Below are positions 1 to 9,729 of a DNA stretch of 58,633 nt, piece after piece. The first letter of the stretch is position 1. Every line of letters begins with the position of its first letter. The DNA is taken from NCBI RefSeq assembly GCF_946220915.1, contig NZ_CAMIHH010000007.1, positions 1 to 58,633 on the forward strand, given 5' to 3'. The notes below the pieces were generated by a model that had not been told where the DNA came from, did not search any database, and saw only the letters and a list, made by a program, of their open reading frames with translations. The position numbers and the translations under genes are program-made. The stretch is from an uncultured Flavobacterium sp. (lineage in GTDB: Bacteria > Bacteroidota > Bacteroidia > Flavobacteriales > Flavobacteriaceae).

Positions 1-108
1 GTGATAAAATTCATGTTTTTAGCCCTGTGTTTGTGATTTTTATAATTCTACCAGCTCTATAGGGTTATAATTTTCATGAAAAATGCTATTTTCAAGTTAA
101 AATTTTTT

Positions 109-116
109 TAATATTG
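109..116 (+). promoter_or_regulatory. possible -7 box before the TlpA-like gene
   Basis: TAATATTG matches the Bacteroidota -7 consensus TAnnTTTG at all but one position and lies 38 bases before the chosen ATG at 154. No clear -33 TTG is present at the usual distance, so this is weak. The first 126 bases of the window are otherwise AT-rich and show no gene. Confidence 0.3.
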
Positions 117-153
117 CCCCGCAACTATGTATGACCATTTAACTAAACTAAAA

Positions 154-630
154 ATGAAAAAAATACTTGTGCTCTTTTTGTTCCTTACCGCATCTGCCTA
201 CGCGCAGAAGGAAATGCCAAACGTAACCCTTAAGTCTGAAAAGAATAAGAGTTTTAATGTAAAGACTGATTTTGCCGAAAAGGACAAGCTTTATGTTTTT
301 ACCTTTTGGGCCACATGGTGCGTGCCATGCATAAATGAACTCGACGCTATCAACCAGCACTATGCGCAATGGTCAAAGGAACTCAATATGGAAGTTATCG
401 CTGTTTCCATAGATGATGCCCGGACACAAAAACGCGTTAAGCCACTGCTAAACGGAAAAAAATGGCCCTATAACGTACTTCTTGATACCAACCAGGACCT
501 TAAAAGGGCGCTTTCCATTGCCAATGTGCCCTATACGGTTGTGGTAAAGAATAAAAAAGTGGTATACGTACACAACGGCTACAGCCAGGGTGCCGAAAAA
601 GAACTGTATAATAAACTGAAGCAGCTGTAA
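154..630 (+). CDS. TlpA-family thioredoxin-like disulfide reductase
   Basis: This is a secreted thioredoxin-fold protein of 158 residues. Residues 1-17 form a signal peptide ending in an Ala-Tyr-Ala-Gln cleavage region. The redox motif WCVPC is at residues 55-59, and the conserved cis-proline loop (NVPYT) is near residue 126. An upstream ATG at 127 would add nine residues, but the ATG at 154 begins directly with the Lys-rich signal peptide and is preferred. It would reduce or isomerise disulfides in the periplasm. The downstream outer-membrane protein gene begins three bases after its stop, so the two are probably co-transcribed and the barrel-like neighbour may be a client or partner. The family call is secure from the motif; the substrate is unknown. 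Confidence 0.88.
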   Translation: MKKILVLFLFLTASAYAQKEMPNVTLKSEKNKSFNVKTDFAEKDKLYVFTFWATWCVPCINELDAINQHYAQWSKELNMEVIAVSIDDARTQKRVKPLLNGKKWPYNVLLDTNQDLKRALSIANVPYTVVVKNKKVVYVHNGYSQGAEKELYNKLKQL

Positions 631-633
631 ATT

Positions 634-2331
634 GTGAGAAAATTATCCTTACTGCTGGTTTTGCTTTCTGCAGGAAGCCTTTTTGCACAGGAAAACGATT
701 CCATTCCGCAAAAAGATTACGGAAAGGTGTTCGGCGGGTTTGAGTCCAGTTCCCAATGGTACCTTAATGATAAGGAAAGGGGGCTTTCGCATCCCGAAGA
801 CCCCATCCGTTCCAATAACTACCTTTTGGTAAATTACCAGATAGGGCGCTTTACTGCGGGCATACAGGCGGAGGCCTATGAACCGAATGCTTTGCTCAAT
901 TACAACCCAGGCTTTAAAGGTACAGACATAGCGACCTATTACGCCAGCTATAAATCAGATAGGTTTGAAGCCACAGCCGGCTACTTCTATGAGCAGTTTG
1001 GCAGCGGCCTGCTATTAAGGGCGTGGGAAGATCGTGCCCTGGGTATTAATACGGCATTGCGGGGTGGGAGGATTTTATTCAGGCCCTCGGATAACATAAG
1101 GCTTACGGCTTTATACGGTCGCCAGCGCACTGGCTTTAATGTGGCGCATGGGGATATTTACGGCTTTGATTCGGAATTTAACCTGAGCAGCCTTTTTGGG
1201 TTTGAGTCATCTGACCTGTCATTTGGCGCGAGTTATGTAGGGCGTTATGAAGAGATTGATATGCCCAACCCACCTGTAGATGAGCTTACCAGCGCATTTG
1301 CGGGAAGGGTCAACTTTATCCACGACTCATTTTACATTTCCGGTGAATACAACTATAAGCAGAAAGACGTTGTGCTAAACGCATTGAATACGCTTAATTA
1401 TGACCTGGTAAAGCCGGGCAGCGCACTGTTGCTCAATTTTGGTTATTCCAAAGAGGGGCTTGGCATTGATGCCACACTGCGCCGCATGGAAAATATGGGC
1501 TTCCTTTCTGAGCGGACACCTACCAGCGCAGGCGATGGTATATCGACCAGCCTTAACTTTAATGACAAGATACTTAACTTTACCCCGGCGCTTACCAAGC
1601 AGCATCATTCCAACCTTGCCAATATTTATGTGTTCCAGGCACAGAGCCGCGTGAGCTTTGTTGACCCTACTATCATGATGTCGGGCGAAACCGGTGGGCA
1701 GATCGATATATTTTATGATTTTGCAAAAGAAACTGCACTGGGCGGAAAATACGGAACTAAGGTGGCGCTCAACTTTTCAAGCTGGTACAACCTCCCTGGG
1801 CAATACCGTTTTAACCCTTCGGAATACGAAACCAACTTTTTTGGCGTAGGGACAAAATATTTTTCCGATTATAATGTAGAGATTAAAAAGCAGCTTTCCG
1901 AAAGCTGGCATACAGCCTTCAGCTATATTAATCAATATTATAATAAAGAATGGCTCCAGGGCGGCGAACTGGTAAAGACCAATATTGTTACTGCCGAAGC
2001 TACGTATAACTTTACACCATCAAAGTCAATTCGTGTTGAAGGCGAGCATATGTGGGCCGATGCCGATTTTAAAAACTGGGTAGGGGCAACCGTTGAGCTT
2101 AACCTGAACGATAAATACTCTTTTTATGTTTGGGATATAATGAACTATGGCAATGACGATGAGAAAAAACAGGTGCATTATTACAATGTAGGCGGGGCTT
2201 ACCGCATAGGTGCAACCCGTGTGGCCCTTAACTACGGAAGGCAGCGCGGCGGACTCGTGTGCGTAGGCGGTGTGTGCCGTTTTGTGCCTGAAAGTACAGG
2301 CTTGTCCATGCAGATAAGCACGGCATTCTAG
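634..2331 (+). CDS. DUF6029-type outer-membrane protein
   Basis: This is a 565-residue exported protein starting at a GTG three bases after the TlpA-like gene. The first 19 residues are a signal peptide ending in Phe-Ala-Gln. The rest is rich in aromatic residues, glycine and alternating hydrophobic positions, and ends in Phe (STAF), as expected for an outer-membrane beta-barrel or beta-rich surface protein. I recognise the overall sequence as the DUF6029 type found in Bacteroidota, commonly beside a TlpA-like gene; its function is not established. Two close cysteines (CVGGVCRF, about residues 546-553) near the C terminus could form a disulfide, which would fit a thioredoxin-like neighbour. 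That link is inference. Confidence 0.7.
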   Translation: MRKLSLLLVLLSAGSLFAQENDSIPQKDYGKVFGGFESSSQWYLNDKERGLSHPEDPIRSNNYLLVNYQIGRFTAGIQAEAYEPNALLNYNPGFKGTDIATYYASYKSDRFEATAGYFYEQFGSGLLLRAWEDRALGINTALRGGRILFRPSDNIRLTALYGRQRTGFNVAHGDIYGFDSEFNLSSLFGFESSDLSFGASYVGRYEEIDMPNPPVDELTSAFAGRVNFIHDSFYISGEYNYKQKDVVLNALNTLNYDLVKPGSALLLNFGYSKEGLGIDATLRRMENMGFLSERTPTSAGDGISTSLNFNDKILNFTPALTKQHHSNLANIYVFQAQSRVSFVDPTIMMSGETGGQIDIFYDFAKETALGGKYGTKVALNFSSWYNLPGQYRFNPSEYETNFFGVGTKYFSDYNVEIKKQLSESWHTAFSYINQYYNKEWLQGGELVKTNIVTAEATYNFTPSKSIRVEGEHMWADADFKNWVGATVELNLNDKYSFYVWDIMNYGNDDEKKQVHYYNVGGAYRIGATRVALNYGRQRGGLVCVGGVCRFVPESTGLSMQISTAF

Positions 2332-2382
2332 TCTGAAATTTATAATGAAGGGGCGGCATTGCGTCTTTATTTGGAATAAACG

Positions 2383-2412
2383 AAAAAGTTCCCGTATTCG
2401 CGGGAACTTTTT
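2383..2412. terminator. bidirectional terminator between the DUF6029 gene and pruA
   Basis: A 12-base perfect inverted repeat (AAAAAGTTCCCG / CGGGAACTTTTT) with a six-base loop lies between two convergent genes. A runs on one side and T runs on the other suit termination in both directions. Confidence 0.85.
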
Positions 2413-2434
2413 GTTTTTATATCGATATGGTTAT

Positions 2435-4060
2435 TTATCCTAAGAAAGGGTACCTGTAATCGGTTGGCGGAACGAATGTTTCCTTTATCGTCCTTGGCGA
2501 TACCCAGCGCAGCAGGTTTAGTACCGACCCTGCTTTGTCATTCGTGCCTGATGCCCTTGCGCCGCCGAATGGCTGCTGGCCTACAACGGCCCCGGTTGGC
2601 TTATCGTTGATGTAGAAGTTACCGGCACTGTTTTCCAGCGCTTTTGTAGCTTCTTCTATGGCATAACGGTCCTGGCTAAAAATAGCCCCCGTAAGCGCGT
2701 AAGGTGAGGTTTCATCAACCAGCTTCAGGGTTTCAGCCCACTTATCATCTTCATAAACATAGAGTGTAAGTACCGGGCCGAACAACTCAGTGCATAATGT
2801 GTCGTACTTGCTGTTGGTGGTAACGATAACCGTTGGCTCTATGAAATATCCTGTAGATTTGTCATATCCGCCACCCGCTATTATTTCGGCATCCGAAGCA
2901 TTTTTTGCCTCATCTATGTATTTGGCAAGCTTATCGAATGAAGCCTCATGGATAACTGCAGAGATGAAGTTGGACGGATCTTCCGGCGATCCCATCTTAA
3001 ACGAAGCCATATCTTTTAGTAAATGTTCTTTTACGGCAGGCCATATTGATTGTGGTATGTAAGCCCTTGATGCAGCAGAGCATTTTTGTCCCTGGTATTC
3101 AAAAGCGCCTCGCGAAAGGGCAGTGGCCACTTCGGCCGGGATTGACGATGGGTGTGCTATTACAAAGTCCTTGCCGCCTGTTTCGCCAACGATCCTCGGA
3201 TATGTTTTGTATGTGCTGATGTTTTTGCCAATGTTGGTCCAGATATCATTAAACACACCGGTTGACCCTGTAAAATGTACCCCGGCAAAATCCGGGCTGG
3301 AGATCAGTACATCGCTTATCATCGATGCGCTGCCATGAACCATATTGATAACGCCGTCGGGCAATCCGGCAAGCTTGAATACCTCCATGATCACATTGGC
3401 GCTGTATACCTGGGCAGCGCTTGGCTTCCATACCACTACATTGCCCATGAGGGCGGGTGAGGCAGGAAGGTTTCCGGCAATGGCAGTGAAGTTGAATGGC
3501 GTAATGGCATACACGAAACCTTCAAGCGGGCGGTGTTCCATACGGTTCCAGATACCTTCAGACGATACCGGCTGTTCGGCGTATATCTGTGTCATGAACT
3601 CCACGTTAAAACGCAGGAAGTCGATAAACTCACAAGCTGCATCAATTTCAGCCTGGTGAACGGTTTTCGCCTGTGCTATCATGGTTGCAGCGTTGATCCT
3701 GGCACGGTAAGGCCCTGCAAGCAGTTCGGCTGCCTTAAGGAATATCGATGCCCTGTGCTCCCATGCCATGGCAGCCCATTTTTTCTTTGCAGCAAGCGCA
3801 GCGGCTATTGCCTTTTCGATATGGTGCCTTTCGGCTTCGTGGTATTGCCCCACGGTTTTTTTGTGGTCAAACGGCGGGTTTATGGATTTTGTTTTGCCGG
3901 TGCGTATCTCTTCGCTGCCTATGTATAGCGGTACATCTACGTTGGCATTGTACATTTCTTTAAAAGTGGCAAGTACCTGTTCGCGCTCTTTACTTCCCGG
4001 AGCGTATGATTTTACAGGTTCGTTAATGGCCTTTGGTACATTATATATTCCTTTTGGCAT
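2435..4060 (-). CDS. pruA: L-glutamate gamma-semialdehyde dehydrogenase (1-pyrroline-5-carboxylate dehydrogenase)
   Basis: This enzyme oxidises L-glutamate gamma-semialdehyde to glutamate with NAD+, the second step of proline breakdown. The 541-residue protein has the usual length of the stand-alone form. The aldehyde dehydrogenase catalytic residues are visible: the general base Glu293 in VGETGGKDF and the nucleophile Cys327 in GQKCSAASR. The NAD-binding FTGSTGVF loop is near residues 263-270. No proline dehydrogenase domain is fused, so PutA activity must be encoded elsewhere. It is last in a leftward run (plug protein, apaG, pruA) but has its own 111-base upstream gap with a promoter-like -7 box. 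Confidence 0.93.
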   Translation of the reverse strand: MPKGIYNVPKAINEPVKSYAPGSKEREQVLATFKEMYNANVDVPLYIGSEEIRTGKTKSINPPFDHKKTVGQYHEAERHHIEKAIAAALAAKKKWAAMAWEHRASIFLKAAELLAGPYRARINAATMIAQAKTVHQAEIDAACEFIDFLRFNVEFMTQIYAEQPVSSEGIWNRMEHRPLEGFVYAITPFNFTAIAGNLPASPALMGNVVVWKPSAAQVYSANVIMEVFKLAGLPDGVINMVHGSASMISDVLISSPDFAGVHFTGSTGVFNDIWTNIGKNISTYKTYPRIVGETGGKDFVIAHPSSIPAEVATALSRGAFEYQGQKCSAASRAYIPQSIWPAVKEHLLKDMASFKMGSPEDPSNFISAVIHEASFDKLAKYIDEAKNASDAEIIAGGGYDKSTGYFIEPTVIVTTNSKYDTLCTELFGPVLTLYVYEDDKWAETLKLVDETSPYALTGAIFSQDRYAIEEATKALENSAGNFYINDKPTGAVVGQQPFGGARASGTNDKAGSVLNLLRWVSPRTIKETFVPPTDYRYPFLG

Positions 4061-4098
4061 AGTTGAATGTTGTTTAAAGGATTAAAATTTGAGTATCG

Positions 4099-4106
4099 CA
4101 AATATA
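4099..4106 (-). promoter_or_regulatory. -7 box candidate for pruA
   Basis: On the minus strand this reads TATATTTG, a full match to the Bacteroidota -7 consensus TAnnTTTG, and it predicts a leader of about 33 bases before the pruA ATG at 4060. A TTTG lies upstream, but its 25-base spacing is longer than usual. Confidence 0.45.
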
Positions 4107-4171
4107 CAAGAAATTATCAATCGCCTATTTGCAAAAAAGGCAACAAAAAACACAATTCCCTGAAAATGTTG

Positions 4172-4558
4172 TTAGTTTAGGGCAAAAGGTGCGCTTAGCC
4201 TGAAAGTAGGTACAATGACTTTGAAAGTACGGGTCGTAGCAAAATTTACCATGCTGAAATAACCCCGCATTGCCCCAAATGGCGATGCCAGCAGGCAGCC
4301 GGAACTATAAGTATGTTTTTCGCCGGGCTTTAGTACGGGCTTCTTGCCGATGACTCCCTCACCGTCAACAAATTCGATGTCGTTAAGCGAGTCGAATATT
4401 TCCCAGTGGCGGGTGTTGAGCTGCACCGAGTCTTTACTATGGTTTTCGATGGTAATCTCGTAGGAAAAGGCAAACTGTATGCGGTAGTTTTTGAAGTAAG
4501 TGCCTTCAAAACTTGTTGATACAGATATTTTTATGCCTCGCGTTATTTGTGATACCAT
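4172..4558 (-). CDS. apaG: ApaG-family protein (Co2+/Mg2+ efflux-associated)
   Basis: This 128-residue protein matches the ApaG family in length and core motifs: the Tyr-rich strand FAFSYEITIEN near residues 29-39, then NTRHWEIFDS, VIGKKPVLKPGE, and the closing YSSGCLLASPFGAMRGYF. ApaG is a single fibronectin type III-like domain. In Salmonella its loss affects cobalt resistance and Mg2+ efflux, but its biochemical role is unsettled. It lies between the T9SS plug gene and pruA on the same strand, with gaps of about 105 and 111 bases, so it may have its own transcript. Confidence 0.88.
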   Translation of the reverse strand: MVSQITRGIKISVSTSFEGTYFKNYRIQFAFSYEITIENHSKDSVQLNTRHWEIFDSLNDIEFVDGEGVIGKKPVLKPGEKHTYSSGCLLASPFGAMRGYFSMVNFATTRTFKVIVPTFRLSAPFALN

Positions 4559-4663
4559 GCCCCCGGATTTGCTGCTTGTGCTGTAAAATTACAAAATTTA
4601 TCGACCGCTTATATACGGCAATGCTGTTAAATTATGGTTGATGAATTTTTAACTCTGTGGTTA

Positions 4664-5929
4664 TTAGTTAATGATATTCTCAGAATTTGCCGATCCACGT
4701 CCAATAACCCTGTCATAACGCTCGTTGTTCTCGCGGTAGTATACGAATATGTTGTAATCGTTCTCAGTCTGGTAAAAATTTCCGTCAATAGCATCTTTGC
4801 TATTTACCTTCCCGGATTTATCGGCTATGATGTACTGGAAGTTATTAAAGCCCTGCTTCATCATTATCGCTTTTTCATAAAGCTTTGTCTTTTCATTGTA
4901 TTCCAGCTTAAACTCATCGGTTTTGGCATAATTGTTAAACATTCCGCCTACGTAGATATCATTTTTTCCAAAATATGCTGGCGCGCTCAGCGAGAAAAAT
5001 ACCCATGTATAATCGGCTTCCAGGAATGTGTTTGTAACATTAGGGTTGGCGTTGCGTGTCACGAAATTGCCGTTAACATCAGGGTAGTAGGTATATGGAT
5101 TATTTCCGCGCGCCTCATTCGTGTAAAGTATTGTATTGTAAACCTCGCCGGAAGTTATCCTGAGCACATTGTTAATGGCATTTCTAACGTCTTTATTTTC
5201 AAAATAATGAAATTCGTTCCCTGCCCAAAACTGGGTTTCCTTATCATACTTGTATATCAGGTCGTTGCCTATGGTATATTGTGGCTTTACGTTGTAAATG
5301 GCATTGTCAAACCTTCCGTTTTGTAAAAGCGCAACCTTTACATTCTGCAATGGGCTCTGGAAAATAAAAGCATTGGTTTTTACAGAAAAATCCAGGTTTT
5401 GCTTCTCATTTATGTCTTCCATGCCGCGCGCCCTTTTTACCTGTACCGGTACTGCTACCTCATTCTCGTAAATGACGATCTTCCGTGAAAAAACTACCTC
5501 ACGGTCTTCATTTAGTATCTTGAGCATATAATTGCCGCTCAGTTTTATAGTGGTAAACTTGTTTGGAAAGGCCAGGGTATAACGGGAGTAGATTTGCAGG
5601 GTGTTGAACGAGTTCTCATAATTTTGTATGCGTTGCGAATCGAACCCCTGGAGGTAATCGTTTACGCTGAGCATTGATGAAGGAGTCCAGTCATAATTGC
5701 AATGCTGGATAAGGTAATAGTAGTTGGCCTCATTGCCAAAAAGGTCGTCGAATACCAGCCGGAACGGCTCGCCCAAACGAAAGTAGGGATATACATTTTC
5801 GTTATTTTGTATAAATGATACTGTTTTGATATTATAAGGCGGTGCGATTTCCTGCTGTACCTGTGCAAATGCGATGAATGAAAAAAGTAATGCTGCTGCT
5901 CCGAAGAACCGGGTAAGGGCATTTGTCAT
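4664..5929 (-). CDS. type IX secretion system plug protein (DUF5103)
   Basis: This is a 421-residue exported protein. Residues 1-22 are a signal peptide (hydrophobic AAALLFSFIAF then Ala-Gln). I recognise the body as the family first called DUF5103, later identified as the plug that occupies the SprA translocon when PorV is not bound. Features include the N-terminal QNNENVYPYFRLGEPF and DLFGNEANYYYLIQHCNYDW segments and the C-terminal NDYNIFVYYRENNERYDRVIGRG. It would act on the periplasmic or outer-membrane face of the T9SS. PorU, PorV and GldJ are encoded 14-21 kb away in the same window, but this gene is not linked to them in an operon. It is divergent from the M16 peptidase gene. The plug identity rests on family memory rather than a catalytic motif. 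Confidence 0.75.
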   Translation of the reverse strand: MTNALTRFFGAAALLFSFIAFAQVQQEIAPPYNIKTVSFIQNNENVYPYFRLGEPFRLVFDDLFGNEANYYYLIQHCNYDWTPSSMLSVNDYLQGFDSQRIQNYENSFNTLQIYSRYTLAFPNKFTTIKLSGNYMLKILNEDREVVFSRKIVIYENEVAVPVQVKRARGMEDINEKQNLDFSVKTNAFIFQSPLQNVKVALLQNGRFDNAIYNVKPQYTIGNDLIYKYDKETQFWAGNEFHYFENKDVRNAINNVLRITSGEVYNTILYTNEARGNNPYTYYPDVNGNFVTRNANPNVTNTFLEADYTWVFFSLSAPAYFGKNDIYVGGMFNNYAKTDEFKLEYNEKTKLYEKAIMMKQGFNNFQYIIADKSGKVNSKDAIDGNFYQTENDYNIFVYYRENNERYDRVIGRGSANSENIIN

Positions 5930-6099
5930 TGTGAAAATGTTTTATTCGTGAACGTAAATATACTAATAATATTATAAATGTTTTGCCGGGTGGGTTTATC
6001 GCCATTAAAATGCATAACACCGGAAATTGTGTTAAAAATAATATAATAAAAACGAATTTTTGTAGTTTTAAAGCGTACCAATTTATAAACAACAAAACC

Positions 6100-8907
6100 A
6101 TGAAAAATTTGAGATTATGGATGTTTCTCGTGGCTGTGCCGCTTTCGGGCTTTGCACAGGACCTCAAAGGAGATGCAGCCATTCCGTTTGACCCCGCAGT
6201 AAAAACCGGGAAGCTTAAAAATGGCCTGACGTACTATATCAGGAAAAATGCAAAACCTGAAAATAAGGTTGACTTAAGGCTCGTGATCAATGCAGGGTCG
6301 ATACTTGAGGAAGACGACCAGCAGGGGCTTGCCCACTTTATGGAGCACATGTGCTTTAACGGCACCAAGCGCTTCCCTAAAAATGCATTGGTAGATTACC
6401 TGCAGAGCATCGGGGTAAAATTCGGGCAGCACCTTAATGCCTACACCAGTTTCGATGAGACGGTATATTTCCTTCCCATACCGAGCGACAGTCCTGAAAA
6501 AGTAGAGAAGGGCTTCCAGATCATTGAGGACTGGGCCTTCAACGCAATACTTACACCGGAAGAGATTGATAAAGAACGTGGCGTAGTACTGGAAGAATAC
6601 CGCCTGGGCCTTGGCGCGGACGACAGGATGACCAAGCGCTTTATGCCAAAGATGATGTACCAGTCGCACTATGCCAACCGTCTTCCGATAGGGCAGAAGG
6701 AGATACTGGAAAATTTTAAGTATGACAAGCTTGTAAAGTTCTATAAGGACTGGTACCGCCCGGACCTCATGGCGGTTATCGTAGTAGGTGACATTGACGT
6801 TGCCGAAATGGAAAAGAAGATAAAGGATCATTTTGGGTCGTACCAAAACCCTAAGAACGAAAGGCCTCGCAAGGTATATGATGTGCCTAACCATAAGCAG
6901 ACTTTTGTGTCAGTAGAAAGTGACAAGGAAGCGTCCTATGCACAGGTGCAGTTGCTTTACAAAGACTATAATATGCCCAAAACGCTGGTTACGATCAACG
7001 ATTTTAAGCAATACATTGCCAAGGGGCTGTTTTCGACCATGCTGAACAACAGGCTACAGGAGCTTACCAATTCACCAAACCCACCGTTTACCTTTGGGTA
7101 CACTTACCATGGCGGCACCTGGGCCAGGACCAAGGAAGCTTACCAGTCGTTTGCCATGACACAGGAAACCAAGCAGCTTGATGCGCTTAAGGTATTGGTG
7201 GAAGAGAACGAGCGCGTAAAGAAGTTCGGCTTTACACAGGGCGAGCTTGAAAGGGCCAAAACCGAGTGGCTTGCCGGAATGGAAAGCGCCTATAAAGACC
7301 GTGACAAAACAGAATCGGAGCGTTTTGTGAGCGAATACCAGGGGCATTTCCTGACTAAGGAACCAACGCCGGGCATAGAATGGACCTTTAATGCCATGCA
7401 GAAAATGCTTCCGCAGGTGGTGCTTGCCGATGTAAATGGCCTTGTAAAGGATTACATTAAAAATGATAACAGGGTGGTGATATTTACCGGTCCTGAAAAA
7501 GACGGACTGAAAAAGCCGACAGAAGCAGAAGTGCTTGCCGTACTTAATAAAGGCGGTGACAACATTACTGCCTACGAAGATGTTGCCGTAGCAAGCAGCC
7601 TTTTAAGAAAAGACGTAAAAGCTGGCAGTATAACTAAAAAAGAGAAAAACGAAAAGCTGGGCACAACAACGCTAACCCTTAGCAATGGTGCTAAGGTAAC
7701 GTATAAAAAGACCGACTTTAAAAATGATGAGGTGATCATGGAAGGCGTAAGCTTTGGCGGAAGCAACCTGTTTAGCAACGACGACCAGAAAAAAACGCAG
7801 TTTGCACAGGGTGCACTTACAGAGGCTGGCTTTTCGGGTCTTAAGGTAAATGACATCAATAAGTTCATGACCGGCAAGATTGCCAATGTATGGCCTTATA
7901 TTGGCGGTATAACCGAAGGCTTGCGGGGCAGCGCCACGCCAAAAGACATGGAGTATATGTTCCAGATGGTTCATGCTTACTTTACCGACCTGAACATGGA
8001 TAAGGAAGCCTATGAAGGTTATAAACAAAAGCAGTCAGCATTTTATGCTAACATGGCCTCAGAACCATCCTATTATTTCCAGCAGGAATTCTACGGTTAC
8101 CTATACAAGGACAACCCACGCTTTAACGGCTTTATTCCAACCGAGAAAAGCTGGGCGGAGACTGATTACCAACTGGCCTACAACAAATACAAGGAGCGCT
8201 TTGCCAATGCTGGCGATTTTGAGTTCTACCTTGTGGGCAATATTGACGATAAGGTCATTGAGGAGTATTCTGCAAAATACCTTGCATCGCTGCCTTCTAC
8301 AGGCGTGAAGGAAAAAGCGACCGACCTGGGTTACCGCATGCTGAAAGGCGAGCATAAAAAGGTGGTAAACAAAGGAACCGACCCTAAAAGCAACGTGACC
8401 ATCATGTATTATGGCGATGCAACCTATTCGCCAAAGGAAGCCTTGGCCATGCAGGCGCTCGGCGAAATACTGACGATAAAACTGGTAGAAGAGCTGCGCG
8501 AAAATGAAAGCGGCGTATATGGCGTTAATGCAAGGGGGAGCATGGGCAAAGTGCCTAACGGATCTTATAATTTTAACATTTCGTTCCCGTGCGGCCCGGA
8601 CAATGCTGAAAAACTTACGGCATCTGCCTTAAGGGAATTGCAGAAGATCATTGACAATGGGCCTGAGGCGAAAGACCTTACCAAATTTAAGGAAGGAGAA
8701 CTCCTTGATTATAAAAAGGACATTAAGGAAAATAACTATTGGCTAAGCTATTTTACAAGGTCATATACCAACGGTACCAACCCGGAGGAAATCTTTAAGG
8801 TTGAGGAGAAACTTACTGCGCTTACTGCAAAAGAAGTGCAGGACGTGGCTAAAAAGTACCTGACAAAGGATAAGGTAATTGGCATGCTGATGCCGGAACA
8901 GAAATAA
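6100..8907 (+). CDS. M16-family zinc metallopeptidase, exported
   Basis: This 935-residue peptidase starts at the ATG at 6100, which directly opens a signal peptide (residues 1-20, ending SGFAQ); the frame is open farther upstream, but those residues do not look like a leader. The N-terminal half carries the inverted zinc motif HxxEH (His79, Glu82, His83) in GLAHFMEHMCFNG, and the third ligand Glu159 follows 76 residues later in KERGVVLEEY. The C-terminal half, from about residue 530, is the inactive M16 domain that closes the chamber. Length and layout resemble PqqL-type enzymes. It probably degrades peptides in the periplasm. It is bounded by a divergent T9SS plug gene and a strong terminator, so it looks monocistronic. 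Confidence 0.9.
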   Translation: MKNLRLWMFLVAVPLSGFAQDLKGDAAIPFDPAVKTGKLKNGLTYYIRKNAKPENKVDLRLVINAGSILEEDDQQGLAHFMEHMCFNGTKRFPKNALVDYLQSIGVKFGQHLNAYTSFDETVYFLPIPSDSPEKVEKGFQIIEDWAFNAILTPEEIDKERGVVLEEYRLGLGADDRMTKRFMPKMMYQSHYANRLPIGQKEILENFKYDKLVKFYKDWYRPDLMAVIVVGDIDVAEMEKKIKDHFGSYQNPKNERPRKVYDVPNHKQTFVSVESDKEASYAQVQLLYKDYNMPKTLVTINDFKQYIAKGLFSTMLNNRLQELTNSPNPPFTFGYTYHGGTWARTKEAYQSFAMTQETKQLDALKVLVEENERVKKFGFTQGELERAKTEWLAGMESAYKDRDKTESERFVSEYQGHFLTKEPTPGIEWTFNAMQKMLPQVVLADVNGLVKDYIKNDNRVVIFTGPEKDGLKKPTEAEVLAVLNKGGDNITAYEDVAVASSLLRKDVKAGSITKKEKNEKLGTTTLTLSNGAKVTYKKTDFKNDEVIMEGVSFGGSNLFSNDDQKKTQFAQGALTEAGFSGLKVNDINKFMTGKIANVWPYIGGITEGLRGSATPKDMEYMFQMVHAYFTDLNMDKEAYEGYKQKQSAFYANMASEPSYYFQQEFYGYLYKDNPRFNGFIPTEKSWAETDYQLAYNKYKERFANAGDFEFYLVGNIDDKVIEEYSAKYLASLPSTGVKEKATDLGYRMLKGEHKKVVNKGTDPKSNVTIMYYGDATYSPKEALAMQALGEILTIKLVEELRENESGVYGVNARGSMGKVPNGSYNFNISFPCGPDNAEKLTASALRELQKIIDNGPEAKDLTKFKEGELLDYKKDIKENNYWLSYFTRSYTNGTNPEEIFKVEEKLTALTAKEVQDVAKKYLTKDKVIGMLMPEQK

Positions 8908-8926
8908 TTTTTTGGATTTAAATTGG

Positions 8927-8957
8927 AAAGGCCCCCGCGATATCGTGGGGGCTTTTT
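8927..8957. terminator. terminator after the M16 peptidase gene
   Basis: A GC-rich inverted repeat (GCCCCC...GGGGGC) encloses the palindrome CGATATCG and is flanked by A and T runs. It lies between the convergent peptidase and methyltransferase genes and can serve both. Confidence 0.85.
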
Positions 8958-8961
8958 GCAT

Positions 8962-9729
8962 TTAGCCTTTATAGCACAACGGAATGATCTCACCTTTTGC
9001 AAGGCAAAAGCGCTCTATATCTGCATCGGTAAGTTTTTTGGTATAGTCTTCCTCCACAACCCTGAAGCCAATGCTGCGGAGCTTATTAAAATAATCGCGG
9101 CCATATACCCGGACATGATCGTATTGCCCAAATATCCTGGCGCGTTCTTTAGGATCGGTTATAGAATTGTCTTCAAAAGTGGCCTCCCTGCCCAGATCCT
9201 GCGGAATTTGGAATATGCCCATTCCGCCCGGCTTCATAACGCGGTACAGCTCCTGCATGGCCCTGGTGTCATCAGGGATATGCTCAAGCACATGGTTGCA
9301 CAAAATCATGTCATACGTATTGTCTTCAAAAGGGAGGTTGCATATGTCGGCTTTAACATCGGCCAAAGGCGAGTAAAGATCAGTCGTAGTGTAATCCAGG
9401 TTCTTTTGGTTCCTGAAACGTTTATAAAACGCCTGCTCCGGTGCAAAATGCAATACTTTTTTTGGCGCTGAAAAAAAATCAGTTTCATTTTTCAGGTACA
9501 GCCATAGTAATCGGTGCCTTTCCAGGGAAAGCGTGCTGGGCGAGAGCACATTGCTGCGCTGGTGGCCATATCCGTAAGGCAGGAAGTTCTTAAAGTTCCT
9601 CCCGTCTATCGGGTCGGTATGCCTGCTGCCCTTAAGCGCAAATGCCAGCACCGGCCTTATTACATAACTCATCCTGATGAGTATGGGACGCGGAATGGTA
9701 TTGAGTATGAATTTAAATAGCTTTTTCAT
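8962..9729 (-). CDS. class I SAM-dependent methyltransferase
   Basis: This 255-residue protein has a Rossmann-fold methyltransferase core. A SAM-binding strand occurs at VLHFAPEQAF, followed by the acidic end of beta2 (TTTDLYSP), DICNLPFEDNTYDMILCNHVLEH (motifs II-III), and MKPGGMGIFQIPQD. This places it with the Methyltransf_11 type, but the first loop is FAPEQAF, not the usual Gly-rich loop. About 80 N-terminal residues precede the core. Its ATG overlaps the map stop by one base (TAATG), so it is translationally coupled to methionine aminopeptidase. The substrate is unknown; the coupling gives no clear hint. Confidence 0.8.
   Translation of the reverse strand: MKKLFKFILNTIPRPILIRMSYVIRPVLAFALKGSRHTDPIDGRNFKNFLPYGYGHQRSNVLSPSTLSLERHRLLWLYLKNETDFFSAPKKVLHFAPEQAFYKRFRNQKNLDYTTTDLYSPLADVKADICNLPFEDNTYDMILCNHVLEHIPDDTRAMQELYRVMKPGGMGIFQIPQDLGREATFEDNSITDPKERARIFGQYDHVRVYGRDYFNKLRSIGFRVVEEDYTKKLTDADIERFCLAKGEIIPLCYKG

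Noticed and set aside
4634..5326. Plus-strand open frame of 230 codons
   Set aside because: It lies opposite the T9SS plug gene, has no recognisable motif and reads as a hydrophobic shadow of that gene.
6274..6894. Minus-strand open frame of 206 codons
   Set aside because: It is antisense to the HxxEH region of the M16 peptidase, and its content is explained by that gene.
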